A stretch of DNA of 64,000 nucleotides. Source: CAYSEW01 sp964430245 (GTDB taxonomy: Bacteria; Bacteroidota; Bacteroidia; Flavobacteriales_D; Parvicellaceae). The notes under the pieces are model-generated. The model made no database searches. It was not told where the DNA came from and saw only the letters and a program-made list of their open reading frames with translations. The translations under genes were made by a program, and so were the position numbers. Each line of letters starts with the position of its first letter. The stretch's first letter is position 1. Below, piece by piece: positions 17,813 through 26,904 of the stretch. The stretch lies in contig CAYSEW010000010.1 in NCBI GenBank assembly GCA_964430245.1, forward strand, positions 1-64,000, in the 5' to 3' direction.

Positions 17813-18445
17813 ATGCGTATAGTAAGCAAAAAATATGCTACTTATAAAGATGAGCAACTCATGGTTGAAGTTGTAAAAGGAGATGAGCACGCCTTTTCTC
17901 AAATCTATGACCGATGGAGCAAACCCATGGTCAATTACTTTTTTAAGATGCTTTGGCAAGACAGTGAAAAGGCACAGGACATGATGCAAGATCTTTTTGT
18001 AAAGATCATTAATAAACCTCATCAATATGACCCTAAAAGGTCATTTAAAACATGGATCTATACAGTTGCCTATAATATGTGCAAAAATGAATATAGAAAA
18101 CACGAGACTAGAAAAGTAATGAGCAACAATTTAGATGAAAATATTGGTGTTAAAGACAATAGTTATAACTATGACATGAAAACAGACTCAGGGATTTTCA
18201 ACGATAGATTGAAGAAAGAGCTTGAATTAATGAGTGACAATCATAGAAAAGTTTTTATCATGAGAATAAAGCATGATCTAAGCATCAAAGAAATTGCTTC
18301 TATTATGGAAACAAGTGAAGGCACTATTAAATCAAGGATCTTTTATGCCCTGAAAAAGCTAAGTGAAAATTTAAAAGAATTTAACCCTAGCAATATTAGT
18401 CCTTTGATTATTCTATTGTTAAATCAATTTTTAAAAGAACTATAA
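17813..18445 (+). CDS. ECF-type RNA polymerase sigma-70 factor
   Basis: 210 residues from the ATG at 17813; the frame extends upstream to 17759 but only inside the previous gene. Region 2 is seen at about 28-95 (AFSQIYDRWSKPMVNYFFK, MMQDLFVKIINK, FKTWIYTVAYNMCKNEYR). Region 4 is at about 138-190 (ELMSDNHRKVFIMRIKHDL, SIKEIASIMETSEGTIKSR). It should direct RNA polymerase to a small envelope- or surface-related regulon. The next gene, four bases downstream, encodes a one-helix protein of the kind that restrains such sigma factors. Confidence 0.9.
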   Translation: MRIVSKKYATYKDEQLMVEVVKGDEHAFSQIYDRWSKPMVNYFFKMLWQDSEKAQDMMQDLFVKIINKPHQYDPKRSFKTWIYTVAYNMCKNEYRKHETRKVMSNNLDENIGVKDNSYNYDMKTDSGIFNDRLKKELELMSDNHRKVFIMRIKHDLSIKEIASIMETSEGTIKSRIFYALKKLSENLKEFNPSNISPLIILLLNQFLKEL

Positions 18446-18449
18446 TAAA

Positions 18450-19436
18450 ATGAACTACACAAAAGAAGATATCGAATATTACCTCATCAATAAAGAATAT
18501 CATGAGCTTAATGCTGATGAATTGGGTTTTATTTCTTCTGAAGTTAAATCCGAAAAAGAATTCAATCAGCTAAAAAAACTGATGATATCACTTGTTGAGG
18601 ACAAGAGTAATGAAACTATTATTGAACCAGACCCTGCAATTAAAACTGCACTGATGAAAGAATTCAGTAACAAAAGTAAGATCAATAAGGTTTGGTACAA
18701 CTCTCTACTCATTCAACTTTTCCCTAAAGAAAAGAGCTTTTATCAAATGCCTGGAATACAAATAGCAGGTGTTGCAGCATCTTTACTATTGGTTTTGAAT
18801 ATCTTCCTAACAAATGACCCTATAAATAATGAAAATCAAGTTGCTGTAAACAATGAACCTAATACAGAAGAAAAAAGCTCTTCCCTTGAATTAGAAAATG
18901 AAAATGAATTAACAGGAAATTCAGATTCTGTTATTCTTTTAGACAACCTTAGAGCAGATAGAATTGAAGTTGAATCTACTGAAGAAGAAAACATTGCATC
19001 TGTAGATCTAGCTAAAGAAAGAGAATTACCGGATATACCTTTTGATCTTGCGGAAGAAACTGTTGATGATGTTATGATGATTGAAGAAGATTGGGCTGGA
19101 GATTCTTTTGAGCTAACAATGGCTGAAAATGATTTTGGTGCCGACATGGACGAAATGGCAAAAGTAGTAATCGTTGAGGAAGAGGTGGAATTGATTTCCA
19201 AAGATGAAACAAATGAAGCATTGAATGAAACCATAACTTTGAGTGGCTTTACCGAACCTACTATAAACAATGAAGGTGTTTTTAACGAAACTTCTGTTGA
19301 AGAAATGGAAATAAACAAAGACATGAGGTCATCAGAAACTGCTAAAGGCAGAGTCAGAAATAAAAACACTGTAATAAAAAGTAGATCTTTAGACGAAGAT
19401 AAAGAGTTGATAGAGCTTTTCTTTACAGCACTTTAA
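18450..19436 (+). CDS. probable anti-sigma-like single-span membrane protein
   Basis: 328 residues. The N-terminal 90 residues are helical and charged. One hydrophobic segment (about 108-125, QIAGVAASLLLVLNIFL) should cross the inner membrane, leaving a long, very acidic C-terminal part outside (Glu/Asp-rich, few aromatics). No zinc-binding anti-sigma motif (HxxxCxxC) is visible. The assignment rests on topology and on its place four bases after an ECF sigma factor. It may sense an envelope signal and hold the sigma factor at the membrane. Confidence 0.65.
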   Translation: MNYTKEDIEYYLINKEYHELNADELGFISSEVKSEKEFNQLKKLMISLVEDKSNETIIEPDPAIKTALMKEFSNKSKINKVWYNSLLIQLFPKEKSFYQMPGIQIAGVAASLLLVLNIFLTNDPINNENQVAVNNEPNTEEKSSSLELENENELTGNSDSVILLDNLRADRIEVESTEEENIASVDLAKERELPDIPFDLAEETVDDVMMIEEDWAGDSFELTMAENDFGADMDEMAKVVIVEEEVELISKDETNEALNETITLSGFTEPTINNEGVFNETSVEEMEINKDMRSSETAKGRVRNKNTVIKSRSLDEDKELIELFFTAL

Positions 19437-19494
19437 ATTCAATAAACTATCCTTTAGTTTAGGAAATTCATATCTTTATGTTCAATCCTAAGCC

Positions 19495-20229
19495 ATGTTT
19501 AAAAATATCAATTTAAAAGAAGAATTGATCAAGGAACGAAAAACCGAACATTCCTTAGACGAACTAATATATGAGGTAAATGCTTTGTTATTAGAAGATC
19601 AAGAACAAGAAAAAAAGATCATCAACCAACTTAGCTGTAACAATGAAAATTCAGTAAACACGAATCTCATAAACAGATTAGATCAGAATTCTATTTTTGA
19701 CATTCAGGAAATCAGAACCTTAGCTATAAAATACAGATTAAGACTTTTGCCCAGTAAATGTTTTAGAAATTCTATTCCTAAAGAAGCGATTTTTAAAATA
19801 AAGCAGCTTAGCAAAAAAAGCAATACAGAAATTAAAAAATTTGTAATCCTTGCCCCTTCTAAGGCATTTGACCTAGAAGATGAAAATGCAGACCCTCTTT
19901 TATTCATTCCATTATCTGCTTCTAAATATTATTTGGTGCATCAGTGGGGTAATGACCTGAGCTGGTTCAATAAACTCCTATCTCTTCCCTTTAGAACTTT
20001 CGCATCTATAGTAACATCTGTAGGCGTTATTGCAGCTATTATCGCACTTATTACCCCTACATGGATTATACTAAATAGCGCTGAAATTGACATGGGTTAT
20101 TGGGGATATCACAGAACTGCCTGGTTTGTCTATGCTTATATTCTTTTAGCATCAATGACCACCCTTATTTGTTTTTCTCAGTCCATTTACCCTAGTGACT
20201 ATCAATGGAATAAAAAAACTTATAACTAA
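19495..20229 (+). CDS. membrane protein of unknown function
   Basis: 244 residues. About 150 soluble N-terminal residues precede two predicted helices (about 165-190, SIVTSVGVIAAIIALITPTW, and 210-228, AWFVYAYILLASMTTLICF). The soluble part is charged and helical and matches no family I know. TATCTTTA at 19471-19478 resembles a -7 box, so it may have its own promoter 24 bases upstream. It follows the sigma/anti-sigma operon and converges on the GH3 gene, with the two ends overlapping by about four bases. Confidence 0.6.
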   Translation: MFKNINLKEELIKERKTEHSLDELIYEVNALLLEDQEQEKKIINQLSCNNENSVNTNLINRLDQNSIFDIQEIRTLAIKYRLRLLPSKCFRNSIPKEAIFKIKQLSKKSNTEIKKFVILAPSKAFDLEDENADPLLFIPLSASKYYLVHQWGNDLSWFNKLLSLPFRTFASIVTSVGVIAAIIALITPTWIILNSAEIDMGYWGYHRTAWFVYAYILLASMTTLICFSQSIYPSDYQWNKKTYN

Positions 20230-21308
20230 AGTAAGCCCAAGCATATTTTCAATCTTATCACTTTTTTCACAGAACTATATACCTGCATTCTGAATTCCTC
20301 ATTGGCTTGTATTTCAACGAGAATATCTTTAATATCACTCTCCTCTTTTACTGGCATTAGCAACATATCACATCCGGCCTTTACTGCTTTTAAACCACAC
20401 TGATCAATACTTACTACCCCGCCCATATTCATTGCATCTGTAATTACAATCCCTCTAAATCCTAAAGAATCTTTTAGAAGATCGGTAACAATATTTTTTG
20501 AACAAGTAGCAGGAAGATCATTGGTATTGTATTGATCATTATCTGCAACTGCTATATGGGCAACCATAATAGACAACACCTCATTTTCTATAACAGGAAT
20601 ATAATTAGCCACTTCTTTCATTTCACCCTTAATATAAACTAGCTTTTTATGGGTATCTCCAGAAACAAACCCATGACCAGGAAAATGCTTTGCAGTAGCC
20701 ACTATTCCATTTTGCTGAGTAACATCAATAAATCGATTAGAAAAGCCAATCACTGTATCCATGTTCAACCCAAAGCTTCGATTGCTAACCACTTCATTAG
20801 GTGAAGCATCAATAACAGGAGCAAAATTCTGAGTAATCCCAATTTTGTGAAGGTCTTTACAAATAATTTCTGTGACCTCTGTCACTTTTTCCATAGAATG
20901 GATCTGATTGGTTTTAGGAACATAAGTACTTCCCTTAATCTTATACCTGATCAAGGTTGGCTCAGCATCTGCACTATAAATTGGTGGCAAATAACCATGA
21001 CTTTTACAAATACTATCAAACAATTTAACGTAATTAGTAAAGCTTTCAACTGTTCCATTTAAAAGCAATACCCCTCCAAGCTTCCCTTTTTTACACAAGT
21101 CTATAACATGTGCATCGGATTTTCCTAACCTCCCAACAGAAGGAACAATTAATTGCCCCACTTTTAATGTGTCATTCAAGGAATTAAAAACTTCATCTAC
21201 TTTTTGTTCTAAAGCTGGATGATAACTATAAAAATCATTGAGCTTAAAATCTTGTGCTGTCAACTGCACACAAAATAAAATAGCTAATAAAACTGTTTTC
21301 CATTTCAT
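20226..21308 (-). CDS. family 3 glycoside hydrolase, NagZ-like beta-N-acetylglucosaminidase
   Basis: 360 residues with a signal peptide (to Ala18), so exported to the periplasm. It has the GH3 N-domain motifs: KHFPGHG at 207-213, the loop SGDTH at 216-220 with His220 in the place of the NagZ acid/base, and the nucleophile Asp291 in VITDAMNMGG. There is no C-terminal GH3 domain, as in NagZ. The expected reaction is removal of beta-linked GlcNAc from muropeptides or chitin fragments. It could take the products of the chitinase-like enzyme encoded at 1729, but classic NagZ acts in cell-wall recycling. The gene is monocistronic. Confidence 0.85.
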   Translation of the reverse strand: MKWKTVLLAILFCVQLTAQDFKLNDFYSYHPALEQKVDEVFNSLNDTLKVGQLIVPSVGRLGKSDAHVIDLCKKGKLGGVLLLNGTVESFTNYVKLFDSICKSHGYLPPIYSADAEPTLIRYKIKGSTYVPKTNQIHSMEKVTEVTEIICKDLHKIGITQNFAPVIDASPNEVVSNRSFGLNMDTVIGFSNRFIDVTQQNGIVATAKHFPGHGFVSGDTHKKLVYIKGEMKEVANYIPVIENEVLSIMVAHIAVADNDQYNTNDLPATCSKNIVTDLLKDSLGFRGIVITDAMNMGGVVSIDQCGLKAVKAGCDMLLMPVKEESDIKDILVEIQANEEFRMQVYSSVKKVIRLKICLGLL

Positions 21309-21385
21309 AATACCAAATTACTTCATCTATCAAGAATCAAACCAATCAAATTCACAAACTTTTTAATGTGATATTGTTAAAACAA

Positions 21386-21393
21386 TATCTTTG
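21386..21393 (+). promoter_or_regulatory. promoter -7 box for the MutS-like gene
   Basis: TATCTTTG is an exact match to TAnnTTTG. It lies 15 bases before the ATG at 21409 and overlaps a TTG that would otherwise open the frame at 21391. This supports the ATG as the real start. Confidence 0.5.
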
Positions 21394-21408
21394 AGCCTCA
21401 ATTTTAAA

Positions 21409-23169
21409 ATGGAAGCAAAAAACACATATTTACAACTAAGAGAAAAGGCAGAGCTTAGCTTAAAGAACATTAAGTCAAAAATAAGACTGGTGATTTTTGC
21501 AAGGGTGATCTCCTTTATAGTAACAGCTTTGCTCATCTATCTTTTTATTGACACTCCTTTAATTGCTTCTATAGCTGGAGTTTTAGGTACAATTGCTTTT
21601 ATATTCTTTATAAAACAAAGCGGATCATTAGAACGTCAAAAAAAATTCCTCAGTGAATTGATTACAATCAATGAAAAAGAATTAAAAGCTTTATCATTCA
21701 ATTATACTTGTTTTGATGGAGGAAAAGAATTTAAAGACCCTTCCCATTTTTTCAGTAATGATGTAGATCTATTTGGAGAAGGCTCATTTTTTCAATGCAT
21801 CAATAGAACCCATACAAAAGAGGGTAAAGAATGGTTAGCGAAAAAATTAGCTTCCAACAATATTGAACAAATAAAAGAAAAGCAAGAGGCTATAAAAGAA
21901 TTAGGAGCAAATACTGAATGGAGACAGCAGTTTTCTGCTTTAGCTGCTCTAATCAATCCCAATGTTAGTTCAAAAGAGCTTTTCAATTGGATCAAAAACC
22001 ACATAAAGATCATTCCAGCTAAAACTAATTACTTATTATGGATCTTCCCTATTATCTCTTTTATATTGATAGGTCTTGGTATATTTTCAGCTATACCCAA
22101 CAGTTTAATTGTTATTTGGCTCTTTATAGGATTAGCAGGAGTGGGTTACTATGTAAAACGAACGAATCAATTAGCTAATGAGATCTCTAAATTTGAAGAT
22201 GGCTTAAAAGAATATGGTGTTTTGATGGAACTTCTTGAAAAAACTCAATTTAAATCTCAAAAGCTAAATAACATCCAGCTAAAAATTAAATCTGAAACAA
22301 ATTCTGCTTCTAAGAATACTAAAAAACTGTATCAAATTATTAGTCAGTTAAACAATAGAAACAACTTTATCATTGGGATCTTTGGAAATGGATTTGGACT
22401 TTGGGATCTTCAATATGTCTATCAGTTTGAAAAATGGATTACTCTTCATTTAGATGAAGTTAATAATTGGTTTGAAGCTATTCACGAAATAGATGCCCTT
22501 ATAGGGATGGGAACCTATTCTTTTAACCATAATTACAGTTTTCCAAGTATTGAAGATTCAAAAAGCATTGAAAGTATCGCTTTAGGACATCCTCTTATAC
22601 ATCCCGATAAATGCATTCGAAACAACTACAATATCAGCTATGGAAATTTTAATATTGTTACTGGAGCTAATATGGCAGGAAAAAGTACCTTTTTAAGAAC
22701 TATATCAATTGCTATTATTTCAGCAAATAACGGATTACCAGTCTGTGCAGAGAACTTTACATATCAACCCATTCAGCTTATATCAAGTATGCGTTCAACT
22801 GATTCATTAACCAATGAAGAATCCTATTTCTTTTCCGAATTAAAAAGGTTAAGATTCATCATAGATCATCTAGAGCAAACCAATTATTTTATTGTATTAG
22901 ACGAAATATTAAAAGGAACCAACAGTAAAGACAAAGAAGAGGGCTCTAAAAAATTCGTACGCAAATTAATTCAACTAAAAAGTTCGGGGATCATTGCCAC
23001 CCATGATCTAAGTCTTTGCTCGTTAGCAGATGAATTTCAGCAAGTAGATACTAAATTCTTTGACGCGGAGATTAAAGAAGGTGAATTACATTTCGACTAT
23101 CAATTTAAAGATGGTATTTGCCAGAATATGAATGCTTCATACCTCCTAGAAAAAATGGGAATCACTTAA
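21409..23169 (+). CDS. membrane-anchored MutS-family ATPase
   Basis: 586 residues from the ATG at 21409. The first third has two pairs of hydrophobic segments (about 25-65 and 205-250), which normal MutS lacks. A helical lever region follows, then a MutS domain V: Walker A near 418 (NIVTGANMAGKSTFLRT), the ST-motif region (SSMRSTDSLTNEESYF), Walker B (YFIVLDEILKGTNSKD) and the final His loop (IIATHDLSL). The mismatch-reading N-terminal domains of MutS are absent and the length is about two thirds of MutS. It is therefore unlikely to be the repair protein, and its substrate is unknown. Such short MutS-like proteins occur in other Bacteroidota. Confidence 0.85.
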   Translation: MEAKNTYLQLREKAELSLKNIKSKIRLVIFARVISFIVTALLIYLFIDTPLIASIAGVLGTIAFIFFIKQSGSLERQKKFLSELITINEKELKALSFNYTCFDGGKEFKDPSHFFSNDVDLFGEGSFFQCINRTHTKEGKEWLAKKLASNNIEQIKEKQEAIKELGANTEWRQQFSALAALINPNVSSKELFNWIKNHIKIIPAKTNYLLWIFPIISFILIGLGIFSAIPNSLIVIWLFIGLAGVGYYVKRTNQLANEISKFEDGLKEYGVLMELLEKTQFKSQKLNNIQLKIKSETNSASKNTKKLYQIISQLNNRNNFIIGIFGNGFGLWDLQYVYQFEKWITLHLDEVNNWFEAIHEIDALIGMGTYSFNHNYSFPSIEDSKSIESIALGHPLIHPDKCIRNNYNISYGNFNIVTGANMAGKSTFLRTISIAIISANNGLPVCAENFTYQPIQLISSMRSTDSLTNEESYFFSELKRLRFIIDHLEQTNYFIVLDEILKGTNSKDKEEGSKKFVRKLIQLKSSGIIATHDLSLCSLADEFQQVDTKFFDAEIKEGELHFDYQFKDGICQNMNASYLLEKMGIT

Positions 23170-23332
23170 TGTGATTAAGGAATAATATTTTATATTTGAC
23201 TTGCATATTTATTTATTTTAAAATTTATTACGTATTTAAATTCTATTTAAATATTAATAATTTGGAAATTAAATTTGTTGCCTTTTTTGGCATTATTTTG
23301 GTAAACGATAAACAACTTTTAAAAATTAAACC

Positions 23333-24469
23333 ATGAAAAAACTTTTATCTCTTTTAATACTACCCTCTCTATTATTTTTTAATGCGAATGCCCAAAACAA
23401 TGATCTGGTCATTTTTGCAGAAGAAGCTACTCCGTTTTATTTAGTAATGAACGGTATTAAACAAAATGATAATGCTGAAACCAATGTAAAAGTTGCTAAT
23501 GTGAAAACAACTAGAAATAGTCTTAAAATTATTTTTGAAGACCAGGCCATTCCATCTCTATCTAAAACTGTTTATATGGATACTATGAACCATCAATTCT
23601 CATATAGAATATTCATAACTAAGAAAAAAGGGTATAAGCTAAAAATGTTTGATGTCACTGCAAAAGCAAATGTTCCTCAAAACAACAATCAAACTACTGT
23701 AATTTACAGAACAGTTGAAGCTCCACCTACAAAAACTGTAGTTCAAGAAACTGTCACTACCACTACAACAAATAATATTTCAGAGAATGCTAATGTGAAT
23801 GCAAATATGGGTGAATCTAACATCAACATGAATGTAAACGTCAATGACAATATGGACATGGACCATGATGAAGAAAACGTCAACATGAACATGAGTGTAA
23901 ATATGAATGATGGTGCTCAGGACCATCCAGATAACTCAGAAAATGTAAATTTCAACATGAATGTAAACATCAACGACAACATGGACATGGGCGATGATGA
24001 AAATATCATTATGAACATGAATGTTTCTGGTAATGATCTTGATAATGTAGAAACCACTTCTTACAGTACTACAACCACCACCACTACAACCAGTTTTGGC
24101 GGAGACACTTATACTGAATCAAATACGACTACAACTAATAGTGGATGGGACAATAGCAACAATGAAAACATGACTAATTCAACTGATTGTGAAGTTCAGA
24201 ATATTAATTCAGTACTTAATGCTATTGAAAATGAAAGTTTTAAAAGTGACAAAATGATGATCGCTAAACAAGCAACTAAAAAGAAATGCCTTAATGTTAG
24301 TCAAATAAAGCAAATAATGGAAAAGTTTACTTATGAAGATAACAAGCTTGAATTTGCTAAAAATGCTTACTCAAACTGCTTAAATAAAGACGACTATTAC
24401 ATGGTAAATGAGTCTTTTACTTACTCTTCATCTAAAAGTGAGCTGAATGATTACATCAGCAACCAATGA
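23333..24469 (+). CDS. DUF4476 domain protein with Asn/Met/Asp-rich repeats
   Basis: 378 residues. After the signal peptide (to about residue 20) there is a beta-rich region (20-110). Then come Asn/Met/Asp repeats (about 155-240; units such as NMNVNVNDNMDMDHDEENVN), a Thr-rich run, and a C-terminal DUF4476 helical domain (about 282-378, INSVLNAIENESFKSDKMMI, ending in ELNDYISN). A 43-codon repeat unit is visible at 23825 and 23954. The acidic Asn/Asp tracts might bind calcium, but this is a guess. The gene is monocistronic, with a possible TATATTTG box at 23191-23198. Confidence 0.75.
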   Translation: MKKLLSLLILPSLLFFNANAQNNDLVIFAEEATPFYLVMNGIKQNDNAETNVKVANVKTTRNSLKIIFEDQAIPSLSKTVYMDTMNHQFSYRIFITKKKGYKLKMFDVTAKANVPQNNNQTTVIYRTVEAPPTKTVVQETVTTTTTNNISENANVNANMGESNINMNVNVNDNMDMDHDEENVNMNMSVNMNDGAQDHPDNSENVNFNMNVNINDNMDMGDDENIIMNMNVSGNDLDNVETTSYSTTTTTTTTSFGGDTYTESNTTTTNSGWDNSNNENMTNSTDCEVQNINSVLNAIENESFKSDKMMIAKQATKKKCLNVSQIKQIMEKFTYEDNKLEFAKNAYSNCLNKDDYYMVNESFTYSSSKSELNDYISNQ

Positions 24470-24470
24470 G

Positions 24471-25052
24471 TTAAAAAATCAACTCAATAAGACTTTTCCC
24501 TGTCCATATATAAAGACTTACCAGCACTATTTCTCCCAGAAATAGTGCTGTAATGAATTTAAAGAAACTCATTTTGGAATAACCTGCCACATAACAGATA
24601 AGATCTGTAGGTACAGCTGGAAAGAAGGACCACAAGAGTACGATCCAAAATCCATGCTTCTTCATACCTGATTCTGTTTTTTTGAATTTCTGTTGAGCCT
24701 TAGAAGAAAAAAGCTCTTCTACTTTTAGCACTCCTGCTGCTAAATAAATCCAAGTAGCTCCTATTAAAATCCCAAGCATAGAAATCAGCAATACCAAAAA
24801 TGGCTCCTCAGGATATAACACCAAACCCATTATAACAAAAATAGTGCTTGGTAAAAAGAAAATAGAGCGTACTAAACTTAACATTAAATAGGTAATAAAT
24901 ATAGCTGTACTATTTGCATGAAAAAATGACAATAGATAGGCTGCTGTATATTTTTGGGGAAACACACAATAATGAGCTAGTGTTATTAACGCAATGAACA
25001 ACCAAACAAAACGCAAGGCTTTTCTGTATTTCCATTTCCTAACTGTAGACAT
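24471..25052 (-). CDS. VTT-domain (TVP38/DedA-like) membrane protein
   Basis: 193 residues with about five hydrophobic segments. It carries the VTT core: FFLPSTIFVIMGLVLYPEE, then a charged loop (FKKTESGMKKHGFW), then FPAVPTDLICYVAGYSKMSF with the conserved G-Y-S/T and Pro positions. DedA/VTT proteins are lipid scramblases or transporters of the inner membrane. The C-terminus ends at 24471, one base after the end of the convergent DUF4476 gene. No partner gene is evident. Confidence 0.8.
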   Translation of the reverse strand: MSTVRKWKYRKALRFVWLFIALITLAHYCVFPQKYTAAYLLSFFHANSTAIFITYLMLSLVRSIFFLPSTIFVIMGLVLYPEEPFLVLLISMLGILIGATWIYLAAGVLKVEELFSSKAQQKFKKTESGMKKHGFWIVLLWSFFPAVPTDLICYVAGYSKMSFFKFITALFLGEIVLVSLYIWTGKSLIELIF

Positions 25053-25104
25053 AATGCTAAGATCGATTTAATTTAAAGATATTAGAAAATAAAGCATAAA
25101 AAAA

Positions 25105-25121
25105 GCCGTCCATTGGACGGC
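25105..25121 (-). terminator. intrinsic terminator after the DUF4139 gene
   Basis: GCCGTCC and GGACGGC form a 7-bp stem with a 3-base loop. On the minus strand it is followed by a run of seven T. It lies 23 bases beyond the stop of the gene at 25144-26844 and upstream of the VTT gene. Confidence 0.85.
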
Positions 25122-25143
25122 CCTTAACCCACACTTAACCAAA

Positions 25144-26844
25144 CTAATTCACTGCCAAGGTCTTGTCTTTATTATATTTAATTGTATAAGTAAATAGATA
25201 CTTCACTGTTTCTTTACCTTCAATAGACTTATCCCACTTCAACATTCCCGTATCCTTGTTATAATCTGCGGTTTCATTTTCTATGAGCTCCACTTTAATT
25301 TCCTGATCCTGAGGAACTGGAATGTGATCCTCAATTTTTACATGAATATTATTGGATTTAAAATTCTTTAAAGAGATCTCATAAGTAATGGTTCTTAATT
25401 TTTCATTACTAAAAGCTCTTAATTTTTCATCATCATTCAATTTCTTTCTTGTAACAAAGATCCCTCTATCTCTACCTAAAGCAAGATCCATGGTATCTGA
25501 CATTACAGCAGGATTGATTCTTGTTTGACCTACATAGGTTCCATCGTAATATATGTTGGCAACTCCAGGTAATAAATTCAGCTCTTCCCAATCTGTTAAA
25601 CGAGCCATCAAAAAAGCATCCTTATCTAATTTAGGTACAATATAATGCTCAAAAGCAGCATCGATTTCCTCTTTACCAATTGCCATCATGTGCGGCTTCC
25701 CATCAGAAGGGATCGTATAAGGTAATTTTAATTCAAATTCTGTCATGATGATATTCTCAGACATCTGAGTGAAATTATTCATGTGTTTGGCCTCTAACTT
25801 TTTATTATCATCACCTTCTAAATCCATAGGCATTTCATCATTGATCTCATATTCCTTATCAATTGAAGACATTACTTTAGCATTGGATAAATTACTTCCA
25901 TAACCATCTTTATAGGTTCTTGAAATTGGTCTATAATAATTTAAATACCAGGTAGCCAAATAAGGCTTATAATTACTTCTGTTAGGATTGATCGTAGACA
26001 GCTTTATATCAACTTTTTCCCAGTCTTCTCCCGTATTTTGATAGACGTTAGCCTTGTAGGTAAGCTCAACCGGTGAATTAATATCATCTGCTCTAAGGTC
26101 ATAGGAGGGCGACCAGCTAGCATTAGGAACCATGTAATTAAGCTCTAAAGATCCACTCAGCTCCCTATCAGCAGAAACAGTAACTATTACCTGCTGGATA
26201 GGTTGAGATCTTTGAGGTTTTTGCTGTAAATTTTGAATGTATTGATCCAGCTCCCTTAATCGCTGATTCATTCCATTGAGTAATTGATCCTGCTTTTGTT
26301 TTTTTCTACTGAATTCTGAAATAAGCGGATTAAGCTCGATTAGTTTTTTACGCAAATATTCCATGGCATCTTTTAATGCTACAATAGAATCATTGGCCGT
26401 TTGTCCTTTAATGACTAAGCTTCCCATTAAGATCTCTTTTTCGAGCTGATAAGCAGACAATTGATCATTGGTCTCTCTATTGATCCAATGCTGTCTATCT
26501 ATGGAATCCTTTAACAATCGCTTTTTCCTTAAAATAGTGGTCGAAATTGATGAAATAACGGGTTTAGGCACTGGATAGAACAGGTCTGAAGAAACATCCA
26601 GTATGATGAAATCTCCTTTTCCCTTTACCTGAATACTGTTTTTATCCAATGTTTTGGACATTCCTTCAAAGATGATCTTTGTAACACCGCTTTGCAGCTT
26701 AAAGCTTCCCTTTCTTTTTACTTGGGCCCCCTGCAAATAAACAGTTACCCCTTTTACTTTGGATTTAACTTTTTTCTCTTTTTCGGCATATGAAACACTA
26801 AAAAGCATTAGAGCCGCAATGGTTGTAAGGATCGTTTTTTTCAT
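25144..26844 (-). CDS. DUF4139 domain protein (mucoidy-inhibitor A family)
   Basis: 566 residues with a signal peptide (to about residue 20). The N-terminal part (20-110) is the DUF4140-like region (GVTVYLQGAQVKRKGSF, SIQVKGKGDFIILDVS). A coiled-coil stretch (about 115-210, rich in Lys, Glu, Leu and Gln) follows, then DUF4139 (about 225-565, LELNYMVPNASWSPSYDLRA and NIYYDGTYVGQTRINP). These proteins are exported and their biochemical role is unclear; the name comes from an effect on mucoid growth in Azotobacter. The gene ends in its own terminator, so it is probably the last of a transcript. Confidence 0.85.
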   Translation of the reverse strand: MKKTILTTIAALMLFSVSYAEKEKKVKSKVKGVTVYLQGAQVKRKGSFKLQSGVTKIIFEGMSKTLDKNSIQVKGKGDFIILDVSSDLFYPVPKPVISSISTTILRKKRLLKDSIDRQHWINRETNDQLSAYQLEKEILMGSLVIKGQTANDSIVALKDAMEYLRKKLIELNPLISEFSRKKQKQDQLLNGMNQRLRELDQYIQNLQQKPQRSQPIQQVIVTVSADRELSGSLELNYMVPNASWSPSYDLRADDINSPVELTYKANVYQNTGEDWEKVDIKLSTINPNRSNYKPYLATWYLNYYRPISRTYKDGYGSNLSNAKVMSSIDKEYEINDEMPMDLEGDDNKKLEAKHMNNFTQMSENIIMTEFELKLPYTIPSDGKPHMMAIGKEEIDAAFEHYIVPKLDKDAFLMARLTDWEELNLLPGVANIYYDGTYVGQTRINPAVMSDTMDLALGRDRGIFVTRKKLNDDEKLRAFSNEKLRTITYEISLKNFKSNNIHVKIEDHIPVPQDQEIKVELIENETADYNKDTGMLKWDKSIEGKETVKYLFTYTIKYNKDKTLAVN

Positions 26845-26904
26845 GACATATTTTTAATTCGTTTGAGTTTAAATACAAACGTTTATGTCATTGGTTCAAA
26901 ATAG

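Noticed and set aside
18836..19369. 177-codon minus-strand Ser-rich frame opposite the anti-sigma-like gene
   Set aside because: It mirrors the Glu/Asp-rich coding strand and has no independent features.
21391..21408. TTG start for the MutS-like gene
   Set aside because: It overlaps the TATCTTTG promoter box; the ATG at 21409 lies at the right distance downstream.
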